Origin: Allolobophora icterica | Taxonomy: Eukaryota; Annelida; Clitellata; Crassiclitellata; Lumbricidae | Assembly: GCA_963556255.1 (NCBI GenBank) | Contig: OY744604.1 | Span: 96,094,261-96,158,260 of the forward strand | Length of the DNA: 64,000 bases | Direction of reading: 5' to 3' | Program-made: the position numbers and the translations under genes | The notes under the pieces: model-generated | What the model saw: the letters and a program-made list of their open reading frames with translations, nothing else | Told to the model about the DNA's origin: nothing | Database searches by the model: none | In this document: positions 20,264 to 31,538 of the stretch, in pieces | How the letters are laid out: each line of letters starts with the position of its first letter | Numbering within the stretch: position 1 is the first letter of the stretch

Positions 20264-23062
20264 ATGATGGAAGTCGTAGAAAAATCGGAGAATGAAATCA
20301 TATCTGAATTCATTGTTGGGACATGCCAATTGATTCCAAAGTCGCATGATGCTATTTCTGAACCTTCCCATTTCAGAGACGTGTATGTCATACGTTGTGG
20401 CAGCACTGTGGAGTTCTACATACGACCGATGAATTTATGCATCAGCGACATTGATTCATTAACCGTACGATCCGATTTTTTGGCCTTCTCCGAAGATTTT
20501 CCGGCGCTGCCGAATGATGTGAGTCGCTTGCGCGATACGATCCATTGCTTCAGAATGGAGCCATACCTCGGGTTTCCAGGTTTTGTTCGACTTCGAATTT
20601 GGGGGGAAATGAATTATAGCTGGAAATATAAAACATTTGAATTTAGCCAAACGAGCGATCCTCGTAAAAGATACATTAGGTGCGATCTGGCTGCTGATAT
20701 AGCTGCTCGTCACCAGCTTACAAAGCGTTTTCGTGAACAACCATACACTGTGACAGGTCCAGCAGTTAAGACTGAAAAGGGTGCAACTGGAACACAGAAC
20801 GATAACGTCACAAGCGTGTGGTGCCCTCGGTGGCCTAAAGAGGCCCAAAGTTGGTCTGAACGACCTAGAAATCACGGATGGCCGATGACTGCTACAATCT
20901 CCGATGTTGTACAACAAGGTTGTCATTTGGTATACGTTCAGCACCGTGCTTGTAGGAACGATGAACTACAGTGGAGATTATCATTTTCAGTGGCAGAAGT
21001 GATTTTAATTCGGAGTTGGAGTCAAGTTCAGCAGATTGTCTATCATCTGCTTAGATTCTTCTCCAAGAGAGAATTAATACAAAAGAAATGCCTAAAAGAA
21101 GATGAGGTTCTCTGTACATATCATTTAAAGACGCTGATGTTATGGACTTGTGAAGAGATGTCACCAGAATGGTGGAATTCATCTTCGATTATTGCAATAT
21201 TTTGTAAGTTGCTTGAAAAGCTTAAAGATTGGCTAAAGAGGAGATGCTGTCCGAACTATTTCATTCCTGAAGCAAATTTATTTCATGAGCGATTCAGTTC
21301 TACAACTCTTGACGAAGTTGAGAGACAATTAAATAAATTTTGCAACCTTGGCATCCTCTGTCAATGGTTCATGAAAAATTACATACTTCCAGTCATTCTC
21401 ACCTATCTCGGTGATGGACATATTGCGAATATTTCAGAATTCCTGAAACCTCTCATTGAATATCGGAATACTTTGCTGTCAGATTCCTTGGATTTATTAT
21501 TTTCCAACGAATTTGCAAATTGTAATATCTACACTCGGAGATCAAGTATCTCTCACAGATTACAGCTAAGATCAGTTTTGATTGAAATGCGTGGAACGAG
21601 AGAATTTCAATTGGTGGCAGCCAGAAGAATGTCGATGCTACCAATTCCGGTTGACATTTCCTGTTTCACATTCTTTGACAAAACAGTGTATTGTTTGAAT
21701 ACTGCCTATAGTTTAGGTAACGGAGAAATAGCATGGAATGGCGAACTATTCGAATATCTCAAAGGAATTTTCTGGAAACCTAAAACCGTAAGTTGTCAAT
21801 ATCATATATTTCCTGAACCCTTAAAAGCACAAAGCAGTCAGTGTCAGTTTTTGCGAGCACAGGATTTGATGGAAAATTTAACTGGAACAAATAGTCGTTC
21901 AGCGTTTCAGCTATTGTCTCTGATGTCCCAAGAGTTTCTCAGAAAGGCTCTGGACTGTGAGGATTCTCAATCCAACGACATTGCTCCGGCAGCTTTTGTC
22001 TATCTGGCTGCTCTCCATTTTGCATCATCAGAATACCAAATAGTTATAGACATCTGCTCGGCAGTCTTGATGAGTGAAACGATCCAGACGGAAAATGAAA
22101 CATTGAATGCAGCTTGTTTGTTCTTTATTGACGATGTTGCGAGAATCGTTGGATTTTCTCTACTTTTGAAGATGTTTAACGAAAATATGCACCTTTGTAA
22201 GAGACAGATTTATCTTGATCTACGTCTTGCACCAAAGGTGTTTGCTTATTACTTGACAGTAATTAGCGCTGAAAGATTATCTACACAAATTGAATTGATT
22301 TCTGATTTGCCTACTTCGGCATTCCCATTAGACCAATTTATGATGGCTTTCGCCAAGCATAAGACAGACATTTTGATGAAATCATGCACTTGCTTAAAAG
22401 CCTCCCAGCAGTGTGTAAATCGGAGGGCGGATTCAGTGAAGAGATATGCGACTTCAAGTTTGGATTCTTTGATTGTAAAGGAAAATCTAACTGATCATCT
22501 AACGGAATATGCTTTAGAAAATATGACATCATTCTTCAGTGTGATCCACAAAGACTTTGGCATCCAGTGCAACACAGCTGACTGCTATCGTGCATTGTAT
22601 CTTTATAAGTGTCGCCAATACGATGAAGTGTTGCATTTATGTGAAGAAATTCTTCATGAACCTGATCTGCAGAGCGATTTGAAGAAGTTTGCATTTGCGA
22701 ATGTTTTGGTGATGCCACCACTTGACTCGTTTTTTGATAGAGACTTACAATCATTGGTAGGATTGCATACGCTCCTTCATTTCTTATCACCTCTGAATGA
22801 TGATTTGCGGAAATTCAAGTTAGCTGTACAGTTTTTTGACCAATTTCTACACTTTGACTCTCTTCTGAAGCATTACAGAGTAACAAGTTTTCATTTTCTC
22901 GGAAGACATTTCCTTGCGAGATATTTGAAACTCAGATGTTATATGGACTGTAGTTATCCGTGTGGAAATGAATTATCTAATTTTTGTGCTGCGAGGAGTA
23001 GTCTTCCTTTTGAACACATCATTCGCCGGTTTCTTCGTCAAAAACATCATGAAGTTCATTAA
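20264..23062 (+). CDS. Mab-21 family cGAS-like nucleotidyltransferase with helical C-terminal extension (copy C, intact)
   Basis: Intact 932-codon single-exon CDS. Residues 40-345 are a Mab-21/cGAS-like nucleotidyltransferase: CGS at 45-47 then VE (cGAS has GSxxE), SDID at 61-64 supplying two metal-binding aspartates, and NDNVTSVWC with D180 in the place of the third carboxylate of the family's D-x-V-x-x-x-x-C motif. The Mab-21 C-terminal lobe follows: CPRWPKEAQSW (187-197), LSFSVAEVIL (239-248), CTYHLKTLMLWTCEE (284-298) and NYFIPEANLF (331-340). Active cGLRs make cyclic nucleotide second messengers after sensing nucleic acid or other ligands, so this is a candidate sensor; activity is inferred. 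Residues 350-932 are a family-specific helical extension with two TPR-like stretches (577-602 and 774-797). The start is ATG 20264, because an in-frame stop lies 27 nt upstream and a splice acceptor directly precedes it. No signal peptide or membrane segment. An AATAAA lies at 23219-23224. Confidence 0.88.
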   Translation: MMEVVEKSENEIISEFIVGTCQLIPKSHDAISEPSHFRDVYVIRCGSTVEFYIRPMNLCISDIDSLTVRSDFLAFSEDFPALPNDVSRLRDTIHCFRMEPYLGFPGFVRLRIWGEMNYSWKYKTFEFSQTSDPRKRYIRCDLAADIAARHQLTKRFREQPYTVTGPAVKTEKGATGTQNDNVTSVWCPRWPKEAQSWSERPRNHGWPMTATISDVVQQGCHLVYVQHRACRNDELQWRLSFSVAEVILIRSWSQVQQIVYHLLRFFSKRELIQKKCLKEDEVLCTYHLKTLMLWTCEEMSPEWWNSSSIIAIFCKLLEKLKDWLKRRCCPNYFIPEANLFHERFSSTTLDEVERQLNKFCNLGILCQWFMKNYILPVILTYLGDGHIANISEFLKPLIEYRNTLLSDSLDLLFSNEFANCNIYTRRSSISHRLQLRSVLIEMRGTREFQLVAARRMSMLPIPVDISCFTFFDKTVYCLNTAYSLGNGEIAWNGELFEYLKGIFWKPKTVSCQYHIFPEPLKAQSSQCQFLRAQDLMENLTGTNSRSAFQLLSLMSQEFLRKALDCEDSQSNDIAPAAFVYLAALHFASSEYQIVIDICSAVLMSETIQTENETLNAACLFFIDDVARIVGFSLLLKMFNENMHLCKRQIYLDLRLAPKVFAYYLTVISAERLSTQIELISDLPTSAFPLDQFMMAFAKHKTDILMKSCTCLKASQQCVNRRADSVKRYATSSLDSLIVKENLTDHLTEYALENMTSFFSVIHKDFGIQCNTADCYRALYLYKCRQYDEVLHLCEEILHEPDLQSDLKKFAFANVLVMPPLDSFFDRDLQSLVGLHTLLHFLSPLNDDLRKFKLAVQFFDQFLHFDSLLKHYRVTSFHFLGRHFLARYLKLRCYMDCSYPCGNELSNFCAARSSLPFEHIIRRFLRQKHHEVH

Positions 23063-23430
23063 TAATCACAGAGTATCATCGTGTAAATAACTATGTAAAC
23101 TATAATGTTTTCCAATTGATATGCTTTTGTTTCTTATGTAAACTTGAGACTGTAAATAATTTAATGATGGAATTCAGTTGTCTAAATTCTTTGACATTCT
23201 TTATAATTTCCGCAATGTAATAAAGTCAAATAGAGAGAAGATACATTATCACAACTCAGCTGCGGATACTAGTTTCAGGGCCAATCGCCATCTGTCCACT
23301 TATAACCACTACAATGAGCAAAAACTACTTTCGCGCAGAAATTCGTTCACACCTTCAAACAATGTAGCGCTTTGCTTTGTTTTCTTAAGAATTACTACTT
23401 CTGCGAAAACAAAGCAATTATGGAAATTTT
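23063..23430 (+). repeat. 3' flank of copy C, conserved in the array
   Basis: Shares CGCAATG-AGTAAAGTC-type sequence, the ATCGCCATCTGTCCA word and ACTACTTCTGCGAAAA with the 3' flanks of copies A, D and E. It contains a possible polyadenylation signal AATAAA at 23219-23224. No coding sequence is supported. Confidence 0.65.
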
Positions 23431-23599
23431 AACGGTTATTGTATCGATAGTGTAACTATGCTAAAATGAACAGTGGGACCGATGGGCGCATTCCAGGTTG
23501 CCTTACAGTTAACTTCACTTCCGTTAAACGTATTATCATCTGTTGCTGCCATACCATGTATTCTTACTGCGTACTTGTCAGTTTTAATTTAATTTCAAA

Positions 23600-25245
23600 T
23601 TGAAGTTATTGAGGTAAGATGTTCATCAAGGATAACACCGAGAAATTTTTATATTAGTAGTACGTTTTAATTCAAACGTGTTTATGAGTAATGGCTGAAT
23701 CTTAGGGATACCAATGTTAGCTCTAGGACTGCTGAATAGTATATACCAATTTTTTTTAATACTGAGCAAGAGAAAGTTGGCACAGATCCAATTGAAGGGC
23801 TTGCAGCAATAACCAGGTATGTCGGATTTTTTGAGTTTTGGGAAAATGGCTTCAAAGATTTGACACTTCAAACTGTTGTATCTAAGCCATTTTACGAGAT
23901 ATCAACCCGCTGTTTGAAACACCGTCTGAGTTGTTGTTTTCTTTCACGAAATTGTTACATAATGCAATACAAAAGATAACTTTAATGTTTTTTACGACAT
24001 TTTGCTTCATACCTGGTTATTGACACTCAATAACCCAACATCGCCTGCTGTTAGTCGACATACCTTATTCTTGCACCAAATGGTGACTAGCACACAGTAC
24101 AAATTAATCGTGCAATAAAAAGGTAAGTCATCATAGCTACTTTACAGTAAGGAAAAAATAACGCAAAAATCAGTGAATTGTAGAGTAAGTAACAGTCAAT
24201 AACCGGGTATGTCAAATAACCTGATTATTGCACCGGTTTTAATACAAAGATTACAAGAAAAAACGACAATTTTTGTTATCATACCGGGTTATTGTACTGG
24301 AGTAATGCTGCCGGCTGCTAAATACCATATGTCGACAAACTTGTTTATCCAAAAGCCAATTCAAAAATAATCAGATTTGCACCAAATTCGCAGGGTATAT
24401 AGAATACAGTATTCCAAGCACGCTGGCATACTTTTTCACATAAACCAGGTATGTCGACATACCTGGTTATTGAGGCAAGCCCTTCAATTGGAAAGATTGC
24501 TAAGTTCAAGAGCCATGCATTGGAAAAGAGGTGTCTGACTAATAGAAGAAAGAAAAGCTTAGGTGTCATCTGCAAAGAGAATCAAAATAAGAGCTTTAGA
24601 ACAGTTTGCAACATCGTTGATGTAGATGAGAAAAAGTAGGGGCCAAGGATGGATCCCTGGGGAACCCCACATACAATAGGAAGAAGATTAGATTTCGAGA
24701 CAGCATAAAAGACGTATTGAGATCAATTAGATATGAAAGATAGGAACCAGTTCTATGTTAGTCCATTGTGATATAATTTATCTAAAAGAATATCGTGATG
24801 GATAGAGTCAAAGGCTTTGGAGAGATCAAGGAAGACACATAGAGACAGCTCTTGCGCATCCAACAATTCAGAGATATGATCGATCATTTCAATTACAGCC
24901 AGGGCTGTTGAGTGGTTCTTTCTAAAGCCATATTGCTAATTATGTAAAACCTGATTCATATCTAGAAATTCATATAAACGTTTGTGAACAATTTCTATAA
25001 TCTTAGAATGCTAGTTAAGGTAGAGATAGGCATGTGGTTACTCATATCTCGGGGACTGCCTGATTTAAATATTGGAATAACTTTTGCAATTTTTCATAGA
25101 TCTGGGACAGTCCCTAGACTAATTGACTGGTTGATTAAATGGGTCAGTGGCAAGGTAAGATAAGAAGCATAGCGTTTCAGGAGTTGAATGTCAATGGGGT
25201 TGGTTATCTTCAGCTCGGTAATGATATCAAGGACCTCGGCTTTAA
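23600..25245 (-). mobile_element. Non-LTR retrotransposon reverse transcriptase relic, split by a MITE
   Basis: Minus-strand translation in order gives VIPIFKSGSP and MSNHxPIS (fingers), GFRKNHST, SLCVFLDLSKAFDSIHHDIL (motif A, catalytic Asp), CGVPQGSILGP (about 24650-24670), FLIYINDVANCSKA and FADDT (motif C, 24562-24576). It continues after a 692-bp insertion as NWICANFLLLSIKK...WYILFSSPRA...KFLGVILDEHL. The two halves join exactly in frame at the insertion's AATT duplication. Stops and frame changes elsewhere make it dead. The order and motifs fit the CR1/jockey superfamily. The 5' part is replaced by (AAT)n at 25255. Confidence 0.85.
23794..24485. mobile_element. MITE-like element with GAAGGGCTTGC termini and AATT target duplication
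   Basis: The ends are inverted repeats of about 31 bp starting GAAGGGCTTGC and continuing CAATAACCAGGTATGTCG, with a 2-bp mismatch. Both ends are flanked by AATT (23790-23793 and 24486-24489). Removing the element and one AATT restores the reverse transcriptase reading SNLSNWICANF, which fixes the borders. Several internal copies of the CAGGTATGTC / ATAACC word occur, and a perfect 26-bp palindrome centred on GTCGAC lies at 24443-24468. No transposase ORF is present. Confidence 0.9.
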
Positions 25246-25252
25246 TAAACGA

Positions 25253-25890
<638 letters not shown>

Positions 25891-25894
25891 AGTA

Positions 25895-26640
25895 GTATTT
25901 CGCGGATAAGATGTCGCGTTCGCTTTCAAATGCGAACTGGAATTTGATGTTCAATGATGTAATCAGGTGACAAATTGAAGATCTTGCTACTGAGATTATT
26001 ATTCGGTCTCATGATTGAAGAGTTCATTCTTCCTATGCCACCTACAACCCACTCCAATGACCGAAACTACTTCCGTGCAGAAAAATATTGACCTCCATTA
26101 ACAATATAGTGCCTTATACTGTCTCGTTACGCATATATATTTCTGCGATAACGGTGCAGGTTCTTGATGCAGCCCCAGTTGAAATCTTGGTTGCTGCGGT
26201 AATAAAACGGATTATGTGCCATTTCATGTAAGTTTACCTTAAATGGATATATATGTGGAAGTCAGCTGTTAGAGACATTTGATGTGCTGATCTGGTTATA
26301 TCAACTCACAAAATAGTTTTTGTTTTCTCCATATTTACTTAGAACGTATCTCATTGTCAGATATAGTCGCTTTGAATATAATTGTGGAATTTTTTGTTTT
26401 CAACTGCTTTGCAATATTTGTATTAATTTACCATTGTGTTCATATCGTTTATTTGTGATTGCGTGACCTTAAATTAGTAAACTTATGCATGATTTTTGTG
26501 AAACGTTTTCCTCCGTACTATATACTCTGTAATCTTTAGCCTTAATAAAATTCCTGTACAGTGTAGGCCTACATGTTAAACTTGCTGTAGGCCTAGGCCT
26601 ACTTGTAAAAGATGTTAATTCGTGACTTTGATGTCCTCGT
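25895..26640 (+). repeat. 3'-flank block of the array, detached from a gene
   Basis: 25900-26240 matches the 3' flank of copy A (3190-3430) and 26190-26620 matches 4396-4800. No coding remnant precedes it, so it is the trailing part of a unit whose gene has been lost, or the continuation of the C unit displaced by the insertions at 23.6-25.9 kb. Confidence 0.7.
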
Positions 26641-26869
26641 TATCGATTACAAAGATGCTGACTTCATAACATTTTAGCAACTGGACTTTACACAGCAGCT
26701 GGTGGGCTATGATTTCGTCCTGAACGCAGAGTAGAATTTGATGTTCAGTAATTTGAAAACACGATGTTTTCTTTGATATAAGATCTGAACGAAATTTCAG
26801 CTCCAGAACGTCGCGATATTTCCGTGTAGATGTGGCGTTCTGTTCGCCCTCTAGCGAGCGCGCGCCCTG

Positions 26870-26960
26870 TTGCAAGGCATCGACTGACTGGACCAAACGT
26901 GCGGGATTTGAACCCGAGTCTATGTGGGGCTTATTTCTTACCTCAACACCACTTGTGTCG
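26870..26960 (-). repeat. tRNA-like B-box sequence
   Basis: On the minus strand CTCGGGTTCAAATCCCGCACG forms a T-arm and B-box-like hairpin, preceded at 26935-26955 by an A-box-like CAAGTGGTGTTGAGG. No cloverleaf could be completed, so this is at most a SINE head. Confidence 0.35.
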
Positions 26961-26989
26961 AGCACTATATAATTTTCTGGTACCAAGGA

Positions 26990-27885
26990 TATTTCCTAAC
27001 ATATGTCTGCGTGTGTTAAAGGTCCTTCTGCCCTTCCAACAGTATTTTCGGCGGGAAAGTTCCCGCGCAAACTGCCAACTTCCCGCGCTAACTGTGCCAT
27101 ACCGGTTTCTACCTGTTCTTGGCGGGAAATAAAGTTTCTCATTAGCGCCGTCATCTCGGACATCTTCTCGACTAAAGCGGCCACCACTGTATCAGACATA
27201 ATGACTTATAATTCCAAGTAGATTTATTTATTAAAAGAATAAAAGTCGAAGATAAAAACCCTCAAATTCGTCTTCTATTACGCTCTGACACAGTTTGATT
27301 AGAAGTTCTACAGATCAAAGCGTCTTTAAACTCAAATGTCAAATTATGCCTTACAAAGATCATAAAAATGAAAACAAGCCGCTGCTCATTATTGCAGAAC
27401 TATTAAAATATCTATTGGCACAAATGATTAAATTGTCAAAGGGTTACGATAACATTAGCTCTTCTCCGTCGACTTCAATCAACCGGATATTATCACGATT
27501 AATCTGAACAGTCAATTAAAACAGTTGAAACGATACTCAACCTTTACCTTTCTCTCAGTGTACAACTTAAAAGATTCACAAGGTTCACCGATCAAGTCCT
27601 CTAATCGAAGCGAGTTAGGCCACGATCCACTATCGAACACTAACTTTTCTAAATAAAACACAATTCTCAAATCTACTCTACACCAACGTAGCACACACAA
27701 GCGCAAACGTGACACACAGTCAGACACTCACAAGTGCAAACCAAACACGAAAACAAAAGATAGCGCCTCCCCCTAGTGCATCGAGCGCGATCGTCCTTTA
27801 TACACAGTTTGTGCGCGCGCGATCATCCCGCGTAAAATCTAACCAATCAGCGCACGTGAAACCTGCCGCGCTAAACATTCATTGG
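26990..27885 (-). mobile_element. Possible LTR-type element or 5' end of an unknown gene
   Basis: On the minus strand a promoter-like arrangement occurs: GATTGGTT (CCAAT-type) at 27840-27847, then GTGTATAAAGGA (TATA box) at about 27796-27807. About 600 bp further on lies an ATG frame of 67 codons (27199-26996: MSDTVVAALVEKMSEMTAL...) that could be the start of a gag-like protein. The stretch 26640-28430 is extra relative to the corresponding A-B spacer, so it is an insertion. No second LTR, primer-binding site or polymerase domain was found. Low confidence. Confidence 0.3.
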
Positions 27886-28156
27886 TGAGATATAAATAGC
27901 AATAATTATATGCGATGCTATGTAAATTTCTCTTCACATGAAGCAAGCATTTATGTGGCGCTGCACAAACCTCAATAAGTTGAAAACTGACGTTCGTCAC
28001 ATAGATCACAGTACGAAATGACGGTCTTGCAGTTGATACCATTATTGGCCTCGCGATATAACTTGCTACGACTATAGTATCAATATGTTTTCAGCAGCAG
28101 GAATCATAATACGAAAGTTCTAAATCGCTATATAAGCACGACCCCAGAGGGATCGT

Positions 28157-29148
28157 CCAAATATACGGTTTGAAGAATAGGATTAGGTTCTTCCTACCAT
28201 CCGTCCACTCATTAAATCACGCACGTATTTATCCACTCATCTAATCATTCAATTAGTCAGCTTGCGATACAATTATTCACGTATGCATCCATCCATGTAT
28301 CAATCCATGAATCCATCCATCCATGCATTCATCGAACATTGTCCATATAACCAGCATTCTTAAACTAGGTCATGTGACCTTAGTCATAATCAATATAAGC
28401 GTTTTAAAATGGGTCATGTATATACACGTCTCCTATTAGAGAGCAGTACTCCATACAGGCTGTTGTTGACAAAGCGCTTCGACTCTCGCCCATGAGCATT
28501 CGGATGCCAGGATCAATAGTAACAAGTATTAACAAATAGATCGATCATATATGCAGGTGTTCTATTTTCATTCCCTCTACATAAGAATTTACTTGGTTCT
28601 GTCACTTTGCATTATAAGGCACGAGAGAATATTTAAGAGAAAACAAAGTAAAAATTATTTCAGTAGAGATTATTTGTGTCCGTGTCATAGATATTCACCT
28701 TCATTCTCTGTGCATAACAATCTGTGAGTGCAACTGTACTTCGCTCTACCTGTGTGCAATAAAACTGTCAAAGATCAATTGATCAATCGATTTGTTATAA
28801 GTAAGGCTGCATGATACATGCTTTTTAAAATATGACATCATCCTACAATGTGATTTGACAACAGTTTGGCATCCAGTGCAACACAATTGACTGCTATCGT
28901 GCTTTGTACCTCTACAAATGCCGCAAATACGATTACGTGTTGTAGGCACATTATAGGCCTACATGTGACCGATTTCAGCAGGAGCCTAGTCTGGAGAGCG
29001 ATTTCAGGAATTTGAATATACAAATGTTTTCGTTTCGCACTTCTGAAGTCTCTGTAAGCGATTGTATTTCATCTTTCGTAAAATCATTAAAACTTACGCA
29101 ATGGATGGTAGGAAGAACCTAATCCTATTCTTCAAACCGTATATTTGG
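28157..29148. repeat. 46-bp perfect inverted repeat arms about 0.9 kb apart
   Basis: 28157-28202 and 29103-29148 are exact reverse complements over 46 bp (arm: CCAAATATACGG...CTTCCTACCATCC). Identity stops on both sides. A related but diverged sequence lies at 3484-3525. Between the arms lie the 28.3-28.8 kb spacer block and gene fragment G. Confidence 0.9.
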
Positions 29149-29690
29149 TGAATTCGGTCACATGTAGGCCTATGCTGCCCAGTGCCCATCCATGCATTCA
29201 TCGAACATTGTCCATATAACCAGCATTCTTAAACTAGGTCATCTGACCTTAGTCATAAGCAATATGAGCATTTAAAAATGGGTCATGTATATACACGTCT
29301 CCTATTAGAGAGCAATACTGTATACAGGCTGTTGTTGACAAAGCGCTTCGACTCTCGCCCATGAGCAGTCGGATACCACGATCAATAGTAACAAGTATTA
29401 ACAAATCGAGCGATCATAGTTACGCAGTTTGTATTTTCATTCTCTCTTCATAATAATTTACTTGGTTCTGTCACTTTGCATTATAAGGTACGAGAGTATA
29501 TTTTAGAGAAAACAGTGTCAAAATTAATTCAGTGGAGATTATTTGTGTCCGTGTCATAGATATTCACCTTAATTCTCTGTGCATAACAATCTGTGAGTGC
29601 TGTACTTCGCTTTACCTGTGTGCAATAAAACTGTCAAAGATCAATCGATCAATCGATTTTTTAATCGGTATGGCTGCATGATACAGATTA
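28310..29690 (+). repeat. 869-bp spaced direct duplication in the C-D spacer
   Basis: 28320-28815 and 29190-29685 are highly similar, offset by 869 bp (CCAGCATTCTTAAACTAGG starts at 28351 and 29220). The duplicated block corresponds to 4800-5200 of the A-B spacer. Gene fragment G lies between the two copies. Confidence 0.85.
28827..29032 (+). pseudogene. Mab-21/cGLR family fragment G: C-terminal scrap
   Basis: AAAATATGACATCAT, TTTGGCATCCAGTGCAACAC and GACTGCTATCGTGCTTTGTA are nearly identical to residues ~752-780 of copy C. Decayed homology follows to about 29030 (TTCAGCAGGAGCCTAG...GAGCGATTT). Stops and indels are present. Only about 70 codons remain. Confidence 0.8.
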
Positions 29691-30600
29691 GCTTGGTACG
29701 AGAATACCTATGGGCAGGTCGATTAAGTTTAGGAGTATTTCTTAACTGACTACAAGAAATCCGAATCAGACCAGGAGGTTACGCACTCAGCACCTGGTTA
29801 GTACGCACCTTTATTTTCGGAGTCACCTATGTGTTCCTAATTTGACATCTTCTACCATTTAAGTTCTCTGTGGAAGTAAAATTTTAAGGTTAGTAAGCTT
29901 ACATGTACATATAGCTTCAGGATGTCTTAATTTTAATTCCTAAACCAGTGGTGCACAACCATTCCAGCCAAGGGCCAATAAACGATTTCTTAAACCCTTC
30001 GGGGGCCACACAAGTGTGACGAATCAGCTTAGTTTAGATGAATGCCTGCCAAAATTTATGAAGATGGCGTGCAGTTCGTACACAATAAAACACATATAGG
30101 CAATGAGTTTGATTCATTTTGATACATTTTGATACCTTTTATACTAGATTAAAAACTGTACCGTTTAGTCGTTCTGGAGTCGGGAGCGCCTGTGAGTAGC
30201 CCTCTTGAAGAGGCGCTATATAAATGTCCTAATGAATGAATGAATGAGTTACAGAGAAATGGGACTCGTAGTAGGCATACTTCTATATTACAACAATACT
30301 GATAGTTCTTTTCCAATGACCACAGTGCGAATATCACTGTAGATAATGTCGGTGCCAGTTCTTAAATATTCGCTATTCCTGCTGAACATCGCGGGCCTCA
30401 TAACGACTCGTCGGGGGCCAGATGTGGCTCGCGATCCGGACGTTATTCGCCACTGACCTAAACGCTCTTAAACGCCGTGTCTGGTGTGGCAAGGGCGCGA
30501 GAACGTAAACTGTCTGGTTGCAAAAGGCAACCTTTCTGCCCCGCACACCACCATGTAGTTGAGCTCAACAAGTTTTAAGGGTCACAGTTCAATTAGATAG
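29690..30600 (+). repeat. C-D spacer blocks and a retroelement 3' tail
   Basis: 29690-29940 matches 5190-5640. 30460-30590 matches 5650-5780. 30165-30245 is a retroelement end (AAGAGGCGCTATATAAATG followed by an AATG tail). 29945-30160 and 30245-30450 contain a GGGGCCA...-type repeat with GGCCACA/GGGGGCCAGATGTGGC words that was not otherwise identified. Confidence 0.55.
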
Positions 30601-31100
30601 TTTTGAACTGCAGAAGATGTAATTTTGCACAGAAAATTTCATTTTTCTACCTGCTGGATTTTTTCGCACTCCTTTGATGCACTCTTTAACACCTTAACGG
30701 CGAGAGTATAGGGCCTACTGAAAGCAACTGGGAAACCAATGCAGCTCGTCGTTAAAGCGTTAATCTACGCCGCTAACACAGGTATAAGCGTTGATATTAC
30801 ATGGTGATCGTAACGATGACGACTACTACATAAACGCAGATGGTGATGATATAGGAAAACGCCCTCTGGTTGTCACGCGCTCCTATGGTACTTCGTAGGA
30901 GGAAGGTTCCAGTTCAGCGTGAGGCCATGCTTCAGCCCTGTAGTACACGAAGGGTGGTTTAGCCGAAAGGCGTTCACTATGTCGCACTAATGGAGGTTTA
31001 CTTCTTGTATCCATCTGCACGGGGTTCTATTCCGAAAGTTGATCTACCAGGATAGCAGGATTAGCGTCCGTGGTTCGAAATCACATGCCGACATTTTCAA
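30600..31100 (+). repeat. Spacer block upstream of copy D
   Basis: Matches 18600-19180 and, inverted, 6850-7500. It contains the conserved ATGGAGGTTTACTTCTTG and TTCAGCGTGAGGCCATGC segments on the plus strand. Confidence 0.75.
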
Positions 31101-31260
31101 TTCAAAATCTTATCGCCTGTTTTAAACTTCTACGTCTACAAATCTAGGAAAACATATAATTTCAAGTCGAAATCAAAAGAAATTCGACATCAAATATACG
31201 AGCAAAGAGGCGCGTGTACAACCTCTCAGCCCTTGAACACTACTACCAGTTCTGGATAAA

Positions 31261-31538
31261 TCACGTGACCTCTAACACCAAATGTGGCGCCATCTATCGA
31301 AAACGGTTCAAACAATGACCCATTCTTTAATAAGGCCTCAAACGAGTCGCCTCTTAGCGAATCGCATATAAATTCCTTATGCTGATGTAACGTGATACAA
31401 CTAATTCAGCTCAATGACAGATAAAAGTAAGTTGTCCCTGAGGCGAACGTACAGTGGTAAATCCTAGGATGGCCACAAATGATTAGTGATTTAGACTACA
31501 CGTAGATGATGAAACTAAAACTTTTATTTACATTTAAG
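31261..31538 (+). promoter_or_regulatory. Promoter-like block and 5'UTR intron of copy D
   Basis: TCACGTGACC (31261-31270) is shared with copy C. A TATA box TATAAAT lies at 31367-31373, about 100 bp further on. AAAAGTAAGT at 31423-31432 is a 5' splice site, and TTTATTTACATTTAAG ending at 31538 is a 3' splice site next to ATGATGG, giving a 112-nt intron 31427-31538. Exon 1 would be a short 5'UTR of roughly 30 nt if transcription starts about 30 bp after the TATA box. The conservation of both splice sites with copy C is the main support. Confidence 0.6.

Noticed and set aside
27295..27507. 70-codon plus-strand frame
   Set aside because: No recognisable domain, not conserved in the other spacers, and inside a stretch that looks inserted.
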